36,346 nucleotides of DNA from Candidatus Shapirobacteria bacterium (GCA_028695445.1 JAQVIV010000006.1:1-36346), one strand, 5' to 3'; shown: positions 7,721-16,070, counted from the first letter of the stretch. The notes: generated by a model not told the origin, from the sequence alone. Numbers and translations: made by a program.

Positions 7721-8134
7721 TTATTTCAGTTCTGCTTTGCCCCCTGCCTCTTCCAACTTTTTAGCCACATCTTCGGCTTCTTCCTTTTTAATACCCTGAA
7801 CAATTTCAACCGGAGCACTTTCAACTAACTCTTTTGCTTCTTTAAGACCCAGATTGGGGTTGATTTCTCTAACCGCCTTAATCAGACCAATCTTATTTTG
7901 GCCTATTTCCTGGAGAAAAACGGCATAGCTTGATTTCTCTTCCGCCGAAGCCCCCGCCTCACCGGCAGCTGGAGCAGCGGCAGCTGGAGCAGCGGCCACG
8001 GCTGAAACTCCAAATTTCTCCTCTAAAGCGCTAACCAAATCGGCCAATTCTAAAACAGATAAAGAACCTATTTCTTCGATTAATTGTTCAACTTTTCCCA
8101 ATCCTTTTTGGATACTTTTTTTCTCATCAGCCAC
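7721..8134 (-). CDS. rplL: 50S ribosomal protein L7/L12
   Basis: Acidic stalk protein that recruits translation factors. It shows the N-terminal dimerisation helix, an Ala/Pro/Gly hinge (residues about 45-65, repeated AAPAAA), and the C-terminal domain with [25 protein letters not shown]. The 137 residues are slightly longer than usual because of the C-terminal tail. It starts with GTG within TAGTG, overlapping the rplJ stop, and has a perfect Shine-Dalgarno (AAGGAGGTG) located inside the last codons of rplJ. This explains the GTG start and implies tight coupling. Confidence 0.96.
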   Translation of the reverse strand: MADEKKSIQKGLGKVEQLIEEIGSLSVLELADLVSALEEKFGVSAVAAAPAAAAPAAGEAGASAEEKSSYAVFLQEIGQNKIGLIKAVREINPNLGLKEAKELVESAPVEIVQGIKKEEAEDVAKKLEEAGGKAELK

Positions 8135-8661
8135 TATTCTTCACCTCCTTGCCTGTCTTGTAATGCTTTTATAACTAAAGCCAATTTTTGTGTTGGACTA
8201 TTAAGGCAAAATAACAAACGACTTAGGCTGGCCGCTAATCCCCCAACCAACATTGATCTTAATGATTGGACTGATGGCAGATTGGCCAGGCGAACTGTCT
8301 CTTGACTATCAAGAGATTGCCCCGTTTCGGTTAAGAAACCCGATCTTAGGTCTGGTTCGAGACTGTTCTCTTTTAAAAACTCACAAAGAATTGATAAGGG
8401 GGCAACTTCATCGTCAAGACTAAATAAACAAGCTACTGGACCGGTGATGGACGGTTTGTCGCCAACCAACCCTTCCGTCGCTCTTTCAAAAAGATTATTT
8501 CTAATTACCCTCAATTGTCCTCCCTCCTGGCTGATTTTCTGCCTTAAAAGATTAAACAGGTTCGCGTCCCAGCCTTGATATCCTATTAAGAAAAAACTTT
8601 TAGAATTACTAAGCTTAATCTTTAGATCATCAACTTCGTAAAGCTTTGTTTGTTTAACCAT
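8134..8661 (-). CDS. rplJ: 50S ribosomal protein L10
   Basis: Anchors the L12 dimers to the ribosome and, as the L10-L12 complex, represses its own operon. Family features: [13 protein letters not shown] near the N-terminus, [12 protein letters not shown], then GPVACLFS. The ATG at 8661 is chosen. A TTG three codons upstream (8670) would also fit, because AAGGGGTG, the 3' arm of the attenuator hairpin, lies 7 bases before it and could act as its ribosome site. The gene is first in its operon, ahead of secE-nusG-rplK-rplA, not after them as in most bacteria. Confidence 0.93.
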   Translation of the reverse strand: MVKQTKLYEVDDLKIKLSNSKSFFLIGYQGWDANLFNLLRQKISQEGGQLRVIRNNLFERATEGLVGDKPSITGPVACLFSLDDEVAPLSILCEFLKENSLEPDLRSGFLTETGQSLDSQETVRLANLPSVQSLRSMLVGGLAASLSRLLFCLNSPTQKLALVIKALQDRQGGEE

Positions 8662-8668
8662 TTTTGTC

Positions 8669-8695
8669 AAAAAAAAACACCCCTTATCGAGGTGT
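8669..8695 (-). terminator. Intrinsic terminator/attenuator before rplJ
   Basis: Minus strand: 7-bp stem ACACCUC/GGGGUGU (one G-U pair) with a 5-nt loop GAUAA, followed by nine U residues. It ends against the rplJ start codon, so it must be a conditional terminator of the L10 leader. Confidence 0.8.
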
Positions 8696-8784
8696 CAGTA
8701 ATAAAAAAACTGGCTACCTCGGCTGGAAATTAAGTCCACTATTGGACACCCGCTTTCTTCGGTAAAAACAAACTTATTTTTACC
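8696..8784 (-). promoter_or_regulatory. L10-type ribosomal leader RNA
   Basis: Upstream of rplJ the minus strand contains the conserved core of bacterial L10 leaders: CCGAAGAAAGCGGGUG and, about 20 bases later, CAGCCGAGGU. The 5' side opens with the hairpin GGUAAAAA/UUUUUACC (8784-8761). L10(L12)4 binds such leaders and shifts the fold between antiterminator and terminator or between open and closed translation. Here the hairpin at 8695-8677 is the natural output switch. Confidence 0.75.
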
Positions 8785-8805
8785 ATACGAGTCTATCAAA
8801 GTCAA
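8777..8805 (-). promoter_or_regulatory. Promoter of the rplJ operon (TTGACT, 17 bp, TAAAAA)
   Basis: TTGACT (8805-8800) and TAAAAA (8782-8777) on the minus strand are 17 bases apart. The -10 overlaps the first leader hairpin, so the exact RNA start is uncertain. Confidence 0.4.
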
Positions 8806-8902
8806 CAAGAGAACAATAACCAATCTCAACCTGCCTATCTATTAATTAATAGTTCATAAAATATCTCCCAAGGCTATTTTATGACTTATTTTTATTTTCT
8901 CC

Positions 8903-8930
8903 TTGACAAACTAATTAATATTTTGATACA
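8903..8930 (+). promoter_or_regulatory. Promoter of the small HTH gene (TTGACA, 16 bp, GATACA)
   Basis: TTGACA at 8903-8908 with a weak -10 at 8925-8930 gives a start near 8937. This favours the ATG at 8977 over an in-frame ATG at 8881, whose extra residues would be encoded by promoter DNA. Confidence 0.4.
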
Positions 8931-8976
8931 CTTCATATCAGAAGTCTCAATTATAAGCCCCATAATACATTGGTTT

Positions 8977-9204
8977 ATGAATAATCAGAAAGACCCTCTT
9001 GATAAAAAATTAACCCTCAGTAACTTGCCTGACTTGTTAACGGTTCGAGAAGTGGCCGATCTACTAAGAGTATCGCCACTAACAATTAAGCGCTGGGGAA
9101 AAAGGGGCAAATTACCAGCCATTAGAATTAATTCCCGGGGTGATCGTCGTTATCGTAAAGAACAGGTTCTTTGGCTTCTGGGCATCCAGGAAAAAAAAGA
9201 CTAA
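8977..9204 (+). CDS. MerR/excisionase-type helix-turn-helix DNA-binding protein
   Basis: A 75-residue single-domain DNA-binding protein. LTVREVADLLRVSPLTIKRW is the recognition-helix core of the MerR/Xis-like winged helix family, followed by the wing KLPAIRINSRGDRRYRKEQV and a final helix. The domain starts about 20 residues from the ATG at 8977. An upstream in-frame ATG (8881) would add an unrelated hydrophobic stretch and is judged non-coding. There is no partner enzyme next to it, so it may be a small transcription regulator. The target is unknown. The 3' end overlaps the convergent glycosyltransferase by 4 bases. Confidence 0.8.
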   Translation: MNNQKDPLDKKLTLSNLPDLLTVREVADLLRVSPLTIKRWGKRGKLPAIRINSRGDRRYRKEQVLWLLGIQEKKD

Positions 9205-9947
9205 TCAGCAAAAAACTTTTCCTTCAAGGCTAAAGAAACAAATTTCGGCAACGCCAGCTGTCTTCGCCATCGCCATGGTTGACCAACCAAACGCCATAAC
9301 CACTCCAAGCCAAATCTTCTAACCAATTTTGGAGCTCGTTTAACTTTTCCACTTAAAAAATCAAGCGACCCCCCTACTCCCATGGCCACTTTTACCGGAA
9401 TCTTGTCTAAATTTCTCTTGATCCATTTCTCCTGTTTCCCGGCTCCATAAGCAACAAAAATAAAATGACATTCTCGATGACCAACTTTCCGGCCAATAAC
9501 CTGGCGGTTTGTTTCATCTTGTGATTGGTCAGCCCAACCAGAATGAGTCCCTAAAACCCGCAAGCCATATTTTAATTTCAGTTTTTCGGCGCATTTCTCA
9601 GCTACCCCTTCTTTGGCGCCCAAAAGAAAAACCGACCATTTTTTTTGGGCGGCCATTTGACAAATATCAGCCATCAGGTCAACACCGGTAATTCTCTCCC
9701 CAAGACCGTTCTTTCCGTATAAAAGCCTAGAGGCCCAAATAAGACCGATTCCGTCGGGCACAGAAAGATCAGCCCCATTAAGAATATTACTAAAATCAGG
9801 ATCCTCCTTGGCTAAGACAATAAATTCGGGATTAGGGGTAACAATATAGTGCTTTTCTTTGTCGATGGCCATCTTGGCTACCTTTTTAAGCACCTCTTCC
9901 CTGCTTTCGTTGTTAATTTGAACTCCCAAAAGGTTAATCTTAACCAT
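9201..9947 (-). CDS. WecG/TagA/CpsF family glycosyltransferase
   Basis: A 248-residue enzyme of the GT26 family, which adds an N-acetyl-hexosamine or hexosamine-uronate to a lipid-linked sugar during wall polymer or capsule synthesis. Family marks are the N-terminal TPNPEFIVLA, ADLSVPDGIGLIWASRLL, the RITGVDLM motif, the mid-chain FLLGAKEGVAEKCAEKL, FVAYGAGKQEKWI and the end QPWRWRRQL. The acceptor is not predictable. It follows mreB by 14 bases on the same strand, suggesting a shared transcript for shape and wall or surface glycan synthesis. Confidence 0.92.
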   Translation of the reverse strand: MVKINLLGVQINNESREEVLKKVAKMAIDKEKHYIVTPNPEFIVLAKEDPDFSNILNGADLSVPDGIGLIWASRLLYGKNGLGERITGVDLMADICQMAAQKKWSVFLLGAKEGVAEKCAEKLKLKYGLRVLGTHSGWADQSQDETNRQVIGRKVGHRECHFIFVAYGAGKQEKWIKRNLDKIPVKVAMGVGGSLDFLSGKVKRAPKLVRRFGLEWLWRLVGQPWRWRRQLALPKFVSLALKEKFFAD

Positions 9948-9961
9948 AAATCAAACTAACA

Positions 9962-10996
9962 TTATTGCTTTTTAATTGCCCTCTTATAAAGATCAATATT
10001 TTCTACAGCAATTCCTGTTCCTTTAACAACACAAAGTATTGGGTCAGGGGCAACAAAGCAAGGCACCCCAATCTCCTCTGTCATCAAACGATCAAGATTG
10101 CTTAATAGGCTGGTGCCGCCGGAAAGAACAATCCCCTTGTCAATAATATCCCTGGTCAACTCCGGCGGAGTATTTTCCAAAACCCCTTTAACGGCACTAA
10201 CCATCTGGTCTAAAACCGGCCGAATTGCTTCATTTATTTGACCGCTGGTTAACCCTGTTGAACGGGGCAATCCAAGCAAGGAGTCTCGACCCTTAATTTC
10301 CATTTTAGATTCCTTCTCCGGCTTAGTGGCCGAACCTATTTTAATCTTAACCTCCTCGGCTGTTTGATCGCCAATAATTAAATTGTAATTCTTTCTTAAA
10401 TAGCTGATTATTGCCTCATCAAGCTTATTGCCTCCTACCCGAAGAGAGTCGTGAACCACCACTCCCCCCAGGGCAATTACAGCAATCTCTGTCGAACCAC
10501 CGCCAATATCAACAATCATATTGCCTGAGGCTTCAGCAATCGGCATTTGAGCTCCAATTGCCGCAGCCAAAGGTTCATCGATTAAATAAACCGTTTTCGC
10601 CCCGGCCTGAATTGTGGCTTCCATAACCGCTCGTCTCTCTACTTGAGTTGCCCCGGCTGGAATACAAATCATCACCTCGGGTTTTATAAAATGAGGCCCC
10701 AAAGCCTCGCGAATAAAATAACGAATCATGGCTTCGGTTATTCGGTAATTGGCAATTACTCCCTCCTTTAAGGGCCGGGAAGCAACAATATTCTCCGGGG
10801 TTCGACCAAGCATTTTTTTAGCTTCTTGGCCAACAGCGACTACCCGGTTATCATCAAAGGCCACTGCCACTACGGTTGGTTCATTGAGAACGACTCCTTT
10901 CCCCTCCAAATAAACCAAGCAATTGGCAGTTCCTAAATCAATTCCCATTCGTCTTGGCGACCACCCTCTGATAATATTTGATATTTTCTTATTCAT
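9962..10996 (-). CDS. mreB: Rod shape-determining protein MreB
   Basis: Bacterial actin that organises cell-wall synthesis on the inner face of the membrane. The ATPase motifs are complete: MGIDLGTANCLVY (phosphate 1), MIVDIGGGSTEIAVI (phosphate 2) and GIVLSGGTSLL (adenosine motif). Its 344 residues are of full length. The N-terminal 15 residues, including Trp and several Arg, may form the membrane-binding helix. MreC, MreD and RodA are not adjacent. It is transcribed from an extended -10 promoter at 11033-11025 with a leader of about 20 bases and no evident Shine-Dalgarno. Confidence 0.97.
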   Translation of the reverse strand: MNKKISNIIRGWSPRRMGIDLGTANCLVYLEGKGVVLNEPTVVAVAFDDNRVVAVGQEAKKMLGRTPENIVASRPLKEGVIANYRITEAMIRYFIREALGPHFIKPEVMICIPAGATQVERRAVMEATIQAGAKTVYLIDEPLAAAIGAQMPIAEASGNMIVDIGGGSTEIAVIALGGVVVHDSLRVGGNKLDEAIISYLRKNYNLIIGDQTAEEVKIKIGSATKPEKESKMEIKGRDSLLGLPRSTGLTSGQINEAIRPVLDQMVSAVKGVLENTPPELTRDIIDKGIVLSGGTSLLSNLDRLMTEEIGVPCFVAPDPILCVVKGTGIAVENIDLYKRAIKKQ

Positions 10997-11024
10997 TAAT
11001 AGGGGTTAGTAAATAGCTAAATTC

Positions 11025-11033
11025 ATTATAGCA
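11025..11033 (-). promoter_or_regulatory. Extended -10 promoter of mreB
   Basis: TGCTATAAT on the minus strand, identical to the def box. The start site would be near 11018, about 22 bases before the ATG. Confidence 0.5.
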
Positions 11034-11093
11034 TTCTGGCTGAGGACCATTTTCCCATAGCTTTTTTAAAAAAAGATTAATTTTAATTTTTTG

Positions 11094-11102
11094 TGTTATC
11101 AT
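11094..11102 (+). promoter_or_regulatory. Extended -10 promoter of the PEGA-domain gene
   Basis: TGTTATCAT ends 7 bases before the ATG at 11110, so the transcript would begin at or next to the start codon (leaderless). Confidence 0.5.
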
Positions 11103-11109
11103 ATTAATG

Positions 11110-12405
11110 ATGAATCGTGCTCAAAAAAGAAATTTAATCACCCTTGGTAGTTTAGTTCTGGTGGGAATTCTTACTCTAGTGGCGGGTTTTTTTGTTCGAG
11201 GTTACCGAATCGACATTGGCAATAGAACGTTTCGATCAAGTGGAATCTTGTCTGCTACCTCAATCCCTGAGGGGGCCCAAGTTTGGATTAATGGCAAACT
11301 AAAAACTGCCACCGATCAAACAATTACTCTTTCTCCAGACGAATATCAAATAGAAATAAAAAAACCGGGTTTTACCACTTGGAAAAAAACTGTTACCATT
11401 GAGAAAGAGGTTGTCGCCGAAACAAACGCCCTTTTGTTTCCCATTGCCCCAGACCTAAAAGCGCTAAGTTTTACTGGTGCCAGTCAGCCAAAAATTTCCC
11501 CCGATGGTATTAAACTAGTCTATTTTGTCACCACTGAAGAAACCGCCAACAGCTCCCCTGAGAAAGAATTGTCAGAACCCGATCAAGAACAGGCCGCCGC
11601 TACAACCAGCCTGTCCCAAGAAAAAGAAGAAAGTAAAATCGGCTTGTGGTTTATTAATTTAGCCGAAAAACCTCTGGTTCGCTCTCTTCAACCCAGAAAC
11701 TTAGTCAAACTCCCAGTCTCCTTTAACTTTGAGTCCGCTACTATTCTCTGGTCACCGGATTCAAGAAAGATTCTCATGACAGTCGCCAAAACCGAACAGG
11801 CAAATGACTATTTCATCATCGACACCAATCAGTCTTATGATTTCACTATCCCTCCCCTAATCGGAGAAAAGGAAACCAAAACTCAACAAACCCTAACCGA
11901 CTGGCAAAAGCAAGAAGAATTATCTTTTCAGCAAATCTTTATAAGACTGCCGGAAAAAATGCAGGAAATGTTAGTCAACCAAGGAAAAAATCTCACCTTT
12001 TCTCCCGACGAAACAAAAATCCTTTACCAGGTTCAAACAAAAACAATCCTGCCAGAAAAATTTCTCACCAAAGAAACCGTTGGCGCTTCGACCCAAAAAG
12101 AAACTCGGAATCTGAAACCCGATTCTTGGTACGTTTATGATCGCAAAGAAGACAGAAATTTCTTGCTTTCCGACAACAAGGATTTAAAAGTTAGTTGGTT
12201 TCCAACTTCCCGACACCTATTACTAGTAAAGGAAGGATTTTCCATTGAAATCGTCGAATATGATGGCCATAATCAGACCATAGTCTATTCTGGACCATTT
12301 GAAAATGGCCACGTTTTCCCTTTCCCCTCGGGAAAACAACTGCTAATCTTAACCTCACTGAATAAAAATCGCCCTTCCGATCTTTATTCAATCTCCCTGG
12401 AATAG
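11110..12405 (+). CDS. PEGA-domain protein with beta-propeller-like region, membrane-anchored
   Basis: A 431-residue protein. One transmembrane helix lies near residues 8-28, and the rest would be extracytoplasmic. Residues about 45-100 form a PEGA domain (SATSIPEGAQVWINGK, ending KKPGFTTWKKTVTI), a fold of surface proteins. The remainder contains TolB/WD40-like blade motifs (PKISPDGIKLVYF, ILWSPDSRKILM, LTFSPDETKILYQV) that suggest a beta-propeller. Its function is unknown; a role in envelope binding or sensing is inference. Two ATG codons in tandem exist (11107 and 11110). The second fits the leaderless spacing of other promoters here. Confidence 0.85.
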   Translation: MNRAQKRNLITLGSLVLVGILTLVAGFFVRGYRIDIGNRTFRSSGILSATSIPEGAQVWINGKLKTATDQTITLSPDEYQIEIKKPGFTTWKKTVTIEKEVVAETNALLFPIAPDLKALSFTGASQPKISPDGIKLVYFVTTEETANSSPEKELSEPDQEQAAATTSLSQEKEESKIGLWFINLAEKPLVRSLQPRNLVKLPVSFNFESATILWSPDSRKILMTVAKTEQANDYFIIDTNQSYDFTIPPLIGEKETKTQQTLTDWQKQEELSFQQIFIRLPEKMQEMLVNQGKNLTFSPDETKILYQVQTKTILPEKFLTKETVGASTQKETRNLKPDSWYVYDRKEDRNFLLSDNKDLKVSWFPTSRHLLLVKEGFSIEIVEYDGHNQTIVYSGPFENGHVFPFPSGKQLLILTSLNKNRPSDLYSISLE

Positions 12406-12431
12406 GCCAAGCCAGTTTTGATATTTTTTTG

Positions 12432-12504
<73 letters not shown>

Positions 12505-12528
12505 AAAAAACCAAGAAACAACAATTGA

Positions 12529-12537
12529 ATTTTAACA
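12529..12537 (-). promoter_or_regulatory. Extended -10 promoter of tRNA-Arg
   Basis: TGTTAAAAT on the minus strand, about 25 bases before the mature tRNA 5' end, leaving a precursor leader of about 18 bases. Confidence 0.4.
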
Positions 12538-12582
12538 TAAGCCAAGCTAAAATAAACTTGTTTTTGCAAAAATAATTAAATA

Positions 12583-12656
12583 CGGAGAGTGGCGCAGTGG
12601 CTTAGCGCGCTAGCATCGGGAGCTAGAGGCCCCGGGTTCAAGTCCCGGCTCTCCGA
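12583..12656 (+). tRNA. tRNA-Pro (anticodon CGG)
   Basis: A 74-base cloverleaf: acceptor CGGAGAG/CUCUCCG with discriminator A, anticodon stem CUAGC/GCUAG with loop AUCGGGA (anticodon CGG, G37 as usual for tRNA-Pro), and a T-arm with GGUUCAAGUCC. CCA is not encoded. It is divergent from the tRNA-Arg gene. Confidence 0.96.
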
Positions 12657-12788
12657 CACATTTGCTTTTAACTATCGTTAGTTTATCTAAAATCTAAATT
12701 AAAGAGTTCCAGCTCAGCCTCCCAAACCAAAACAAAGATTTGCTTCAGGGCAATCTTATTCGCACCAACTGCCCAGCCCCGTCACCGT

Positions 12789-13916
12789 TTAGTCATTAAT
12801 TTTTAGTTTTTTTGGTTTTGGGTTTATTCGCGGATTATGTTTTGCCAATTGGCCGTTTTTCCGATTACTCATCATCTCTCTTAGCCAACAGGCCAAAATT
12901 AAACCCCCCATCAACAAACAGGACGTCCCTCCAGTGAAACTGATAACAGCTAAAAAATTTCTACTGCCAAAAAAATAAAACAGCGGCGGCGGCAAAACCG
13001 TTAAGATTAAAGACAATGGTTTGCTAAAACCAAAATCCTGTTGCCAAAACTCTTTTAGGGTAAAGCCAAAAGTAAAAAAAGACCCGGCAATAGCAATAAG
13101 TGCGACAACACTCAATAGGCGTGCCCAAATCAACGACACCTTTCCCAAACTAAAAATAAATTCTTCTGATACTTCGCCCCCCAATATTCTCAATCCAACC
13201 ACAACAAATAGACCATACAATATTATTGGCAGTAAGCTTCCTAGCTCAACGGCCCGGTAAACTGATCTTGGCTTAAAATTTAAAGTCTCGGCCAACTCCG
13301 GAATCACCGCAAAGCCAGTAAAGGAAAAGAAAAAAACCGAAAAAAACTGCAACAGGCTTCCGGAACCATCGCTGATTTTAACAAAAAAGTTACCCGGATT
13401 AACATGGAGTATTCCCCAGCTCAAAAAGCTAACCATTAAAAAAATTAGAATCCAAGCAAGCACCTCATTGGCTCGAGCAACCAATTTTAATCCTAGGGCA
13501 ATAACCGGAAAAGCAATAACCAAAAAAATTAATCCGCCCAAAAAAGGACTTAATTGTAAAAAAAGAAGGTGTAAAAAATTACCAGCACCAATTAAATAGG
13601 CTAATAGGGCCCCATTAATATTAACTAAAACCGCTAAACTCCCCAAAAGCCAACCTGCTGTTCCCCAATATCTTCGACCATAATTACCCAATTGGCAATT
13701 ATCACCGGAAACCAAGACTAATTTGGCATAAGCCAAATTTAAAAGCCAAGCCAGAAGGCCAGCCAAAATCAAAACTGCTAAGCCCCAAAATAAACCCAGT
13801 TGAAGACCGGCATATGGCAAGGCAAAAATGCCAATACCAACAATCGCTCCAAACAAAAATAATCCACCCCGAAAAGCGGATTTATTGGTTTTTAAATTCT
13901 TCCGAATAGATCTCAT
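12789..13916 (-). CDS. Amino acid permease (aromatic/HAAAP-like, APC superfamily)
   Basis: A membrane transporter of about 375 residues with 10-11 hydrophobic helices. The first helix has the Gly-rich FLFGAIVGIGIFALPYAG, and the central SVFFFSFTGFAVIPELAETL resembles the substrate-binding helix of the tryptophan/tyrosine and SLC38-like permeases. It probably imports amino acids with protons or Na+, which is in keeping with an organism that makes few amino acids; the substrate is not certain. The start at 13916 is chosen because AGGGAG precedes it and the sequence from there matches the family. A longer reading frame from 13973 would overlap ndk by 92 bases. Even the short form overlaps ndk by 35 bases. 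Confidence 0.82.
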   Translation of the reverse strand: MRSIRKNLKTNKSAFRGGLFLFGAIVGIGIFALPYAGLQLGLFWGLAVLILAGLLAWLLNLAYAKLVLVSGDNCQLGNYGRRYWGTAGWLLGSLAVLVNINGALLAYLIGAGNFLHLLFLQLSPFLGGLIFLVIAFPVIALGLKLVARANEVLAWILIFLMVSFLSWGILHVNPGNFFVKISDGSGSLLQFFSVFFFSFTGFAVIPELAETLNFKPRSVYRAVELGSLLPIILYGLFVVVGLRILGGEVSEEFIFSLGKVSLIWARLLSVVALIAIAGSFFTFGFTLKEFWQQDFGFSKPLSLILTVLPPPLFYFFGSRNFLAVISFTGGTSCLLMGGLILACWLREMMSNRKNGQLAKHNPRINPKPKKLKIND

Positions 13917-14448
13917 TCTCCCTAAACCACAACTCTCTTTCTCGAACCGCTTCTTCCACAGTTCCCGAAGCATGAATTAAATTGTGAATCGATCTTTTTT
14001 CCGCATTGGTAATATCCGGAGAATCAAGACCAAAATCACCCCTGATTGTTCCCGGAGGAGCGGAAATTGGATAAGTAGAACCAACAATTTTTCTAATTAT
14101 TTCTACTGCTCCCGCTGGCCCTTCCCAAATCATGGCTAAAACCGGACCTTCGGTCAAATAATCAACGTTCCATTTTTGAACCATTTCCCCCATTTGGTGA
14201 TTAGTCATTTTACCAAACTCTTCGTCAGGATCCTTGCCATGCTCCTCGTAAAACTGCCTAATTTTTTGACCAATATTCTCGAACCAATCATCATCAACAC
14301 CATAGTGTTTGAAAGCCAAGTCTTTATCGATCCAGACCATTTTCATGGCTACTGGTTTTAAACCGGCTTTTTCAAAACGACCAACGATTTCGCCAATCAA
14401 ACCCCGACTAACCCCGTCAGGCTTGACCAATACTACTGATTGTTCCAT
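13882..14448 (-). CDS. ndk: Nucleoside diphosphate kinase (long form)
   Basis: Equalises nucleoside triphosphate pools by way of a phospho-histidine. The N-terminal VVLVKPDGV and the Gly-rich PGTIRGDFG are canonical. The active-site His is H159 in NLIHASGT, where most family members have NxxHGSD; the Ser-Asp pair is changed to Ser-Gly. The 188 residues exceed the usual 140-150 because of an insertion at about 50-95. A strong Shine-Dalgarno (GGGGAGGTGA) lies 5 bases before the ATG. The start is 6 bases beyond the M16 peptidase stop. Confidence 0.93.
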   Translation of the reverse strand: MEQSVVLVKPDGVSRGLIGEIVGRFEKAGLKPVAMKMVWIDKDLAFKHYGVDDDWFENIGQKIRQFYEEHGKDPDEEFGKMTNHQMGEMVQKWNVDYLTEGPVLAMIWEGPAGAVEIIRKIVGSTYPISAPPGTIRGDFGLDSPDITNAEKRSIHNLIHASGTVEEAVRERELWFRENEIYSEEFKNQ

Positions 14449-14454
14449 CTCTCT

Positions 14455-15735
14455 TCACCTCCCCTTTGGTTTTTTAACATTTTTTTGTTCTGCAAGCGTA
14501 CTACCAACCAAAACCTGTTTGATCCTCTCGGGCAAAAATATTTCCTTGGCGACTGATAAAATCTCCTCAACATCAACCTTTTTAACAACATCTATCACTC
14601 GGCGGTAATCTTTGATATTTGTCTCGAGAAGTTTTTGCTTACCATAAAAATGCGCTCTTCTGTAGGAATCCTCTAACGACAACGCCAACTTTCCTTCAAA
14701 AAAACGCTTAGCCTTATCTAATTCTCCTCGGCCAACTTTTTTTTTAGCTAGCAAAAACAATTGGTTTTTAATTTCTTCCACTGCTTCTGGCCATCTATTT
14801 TTATTCAACCCTGCCGTAATTTCAAAAACTCCAACCTCACTAAACAGCTCTACTGATGAAGCAATCGAATAACAAAGACCCCTCTTTTCCCTGATTTCCT
14901 GAAAAAGCCGCGAAGACATCCCTCCGCCAAGAATAATATTTAACAGACTTTGGGCATACCGCCTTTTATCGTAATAAGACAATCCTCTTACCCCCATAGC
15001 CAAATGAATTTGATCGGTCTTTTTGAAAACTTTCTTAGTCAACTTCTCCTTCCGACGATTCTCCCTAAATGGTCGGGGAGTAATTTCTTTTGTTTTCACT
15101 CTCTTCGAACCGAAAAATGATCGCTCTATTATCCTGCTAAGGTTTTCTTTCTTTTTTACACCACCGGAAATGACCAAGACAACTTTTTCCAAATTATAAA
15201 ACCTATCTTTAAATTCTAAAAAGTCTTTTCTGATAAAAGAGCCAATTGTTTCCTCTGTGCCAATACCACTCGACCCCAGGGGGTGATTAGGAAATAATAA
15301 TTTTCCCAGCTCTATCTGAGCTCGATACTGGGGAATATCATAATACATGTTAAGCTCTTCCAAAATTACCCCCCGCTCGACCCCAATCTCTTCTTCGGCT
15401 AATCGGGGTTCAATCAAAAGCTGAGAAACCAAATCAAGGCCCATGATCCAATCTCGTTTGGCTGTTTTGACATAATAATAGGTGTATTCTTGCCCTGTTG
15501 CCCCGTTATATTCTGCCCCAATCCGGTCTACTGCCAGAGCCAAAGCCTTCTTGCTAGGAAACTTTTTGGTTCCCTTAAAAACCATGTGTTCGTAAAAGTG
15601 GGCCAAACCCTCTTGTTTTGGTGTCTCATAGCGAGAACCGGTTTTCACTAACCCCAAAACGGTAACACTCGGACTCCTATCAGGCAAAAATAAAACCCGT
15701 AAACCATTTGACAAACCAAACTCTTCCATCTCCAT
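14455..15735 (-). CDS. M16 family zinc peptidase (processing-peptidase-like)
   Basis: A 426-residue one-unit insulinase-family protease. The inverted zinc motif HFYEH (residues 46-50) and the downstream Glu within ERGVILEELNMYYD (near 118-132) provide the catalytic site. The second half includes the conserved GLCYSI segment near 285 that shapes the substrate cleft. Bacterial members of this size resemble Bacillus YmxG/mitochondrial processing peptidase beta. No signal peptide is seen, so it is probably cytosolic. It is co-transcribed with ndk from a leaderless extended -10 promoter. Confidence 0.93.
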   Translation of the reverse strand: MEMEEFGLSNGLRVLFLPDRSPSVTVLGLVKTGSRYETPKQEGLAHFYEHMVFKGTKKFPSKKALALAVDRIGAEYNGATGQEYTYYYVKTAKRDWIMGLDLVSQLLIEPRLAEEEIGVERGVILEELNMYYDIPQYRAQIELGKLLFPNHPLGSSGIGTEETIGSFIRKDFLEFKDRFYNLEKVVLVISGGVKKKENLSRIIERSFFGSKRVKTKEITPRPFRENRRKEKLTKKVFKKTDQIHLAMGVRGLSYYDKRRYAQSLLNIILGGGMSSRLFQEIREKRGLCYSIASSVELFSEVGVFEITAGLNKNRWPEAVEEIKNQLFLLAKKKVGRGELDKAKRFFEGKLALSLEDSYRRAHFYGKQKLLETNIKDYRRVIDVVKKVDVEEILSVAKEIFLPERIKQVLVGSTLAEQKNVKKPKGR

Positions 15736-15742
15736 TTGACTA

Positions 15743-15751
15743 ATTTTAGCA
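15743..15751 (-). promoter_or_regulatory. Extended -10 promoter of the M16-ndk-permease genes
   Basis: TGCTAAAAT on the minus strand followed by 7 bases and the ATG at 15735: the predicted RNA starts at the start codon. Confidence 0.5.
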
Positions 15752-16049
15752 TTCGTTTCCTTTTCTGACTAGAATTAGTAATCCGTAACTCCTAATCGGT
15801 AACTGGTAACAGGTAAACAGCAATATTACAAAAATTAGTAAACCAAAATTAACTTTTGCTATTTTTTAAAAAACAGCAAGTCGAAATAACAAAAGCGAAA
15901 AATTTTAATTTCTTCTTTCTCTTGTTATTTTGATCCGCCAACTGGCGAACGAAGAATTCCGCGTCGTTTATATTTTTTAAATTTAAAAGCTTTTGGCTTT
16001 AAGTGATCGCTTTGAGTTCTGAATTTTGGATTTTTCAGCTTTTATTGTG
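15752..16049. other. Gene-free spacer with short degenerate repeats
   Basis: No ORF or RNA gene can be supported here. Near 15780-15820 there are degenerate GGTAACTGGTAACAGGTAA-like repeats. At 15923-15960 there is a palindromic element (CGCCA-AC-TGGCG, 15936-15947) whose flanks resemble the element at 31171-31200. Around 16010-16040 there is a TTTGGATTTT-like stretch of the same kind as the repeats inside leuS. Confidence 0.5.
15923..15960. repeat. Palindromic intergenic element
   Basis: The core CGCCA-AC-TGGCG is preceded by TTATTTTGATC and followed by AACGAAGAATTC. A related degenerate form, CGTCATTCTGACCCTCCAAG followed by TTGGCGAATTG, stands at 31171-31201. Confidence 0.45.
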
Positions 16050-16064
16050 CCCCAATAATTGGGG
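16050..16064 (+). promoter_or_regulatory. Operator-like dyad CCCCAAT-A-ATTGGGG
   Basis: A perfect 7-bp inverted repeat with a one-base centre, abutting the TATAAT of the phosphodiesterase gene and filling the -10/-35 spacer. A bound protein would block RNA polymerase. Confidence 0.5.
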
Positions 16065-16070
16065 TATAAT
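16065..16070 (+). promoter_or_regulatory. -10 box of the phosphodiesterase gene
   Basis: A perfect TATAAT followed by exactly 6 bases and ATG, giving a leaderless transcript. This decides the start: the in-frame TTG at 16059 lies upstream of the -10 itself. Confidence 0.6.

Noticed and set aside
8881..8976. N-terminal extension of the HTH protein from an upstream ATG.
   Set aside because: The extension is hydrophobic, unrelated to the domain, and contains the TTGACA promoter element; the ATG at 8977 fits better.
13917..13973. Longer start for the permease.
   Set aside because: The extra 19 residues would lie inside ndk and do not resemble permease N-termini; the start at 13916 has AGGGAG before it.
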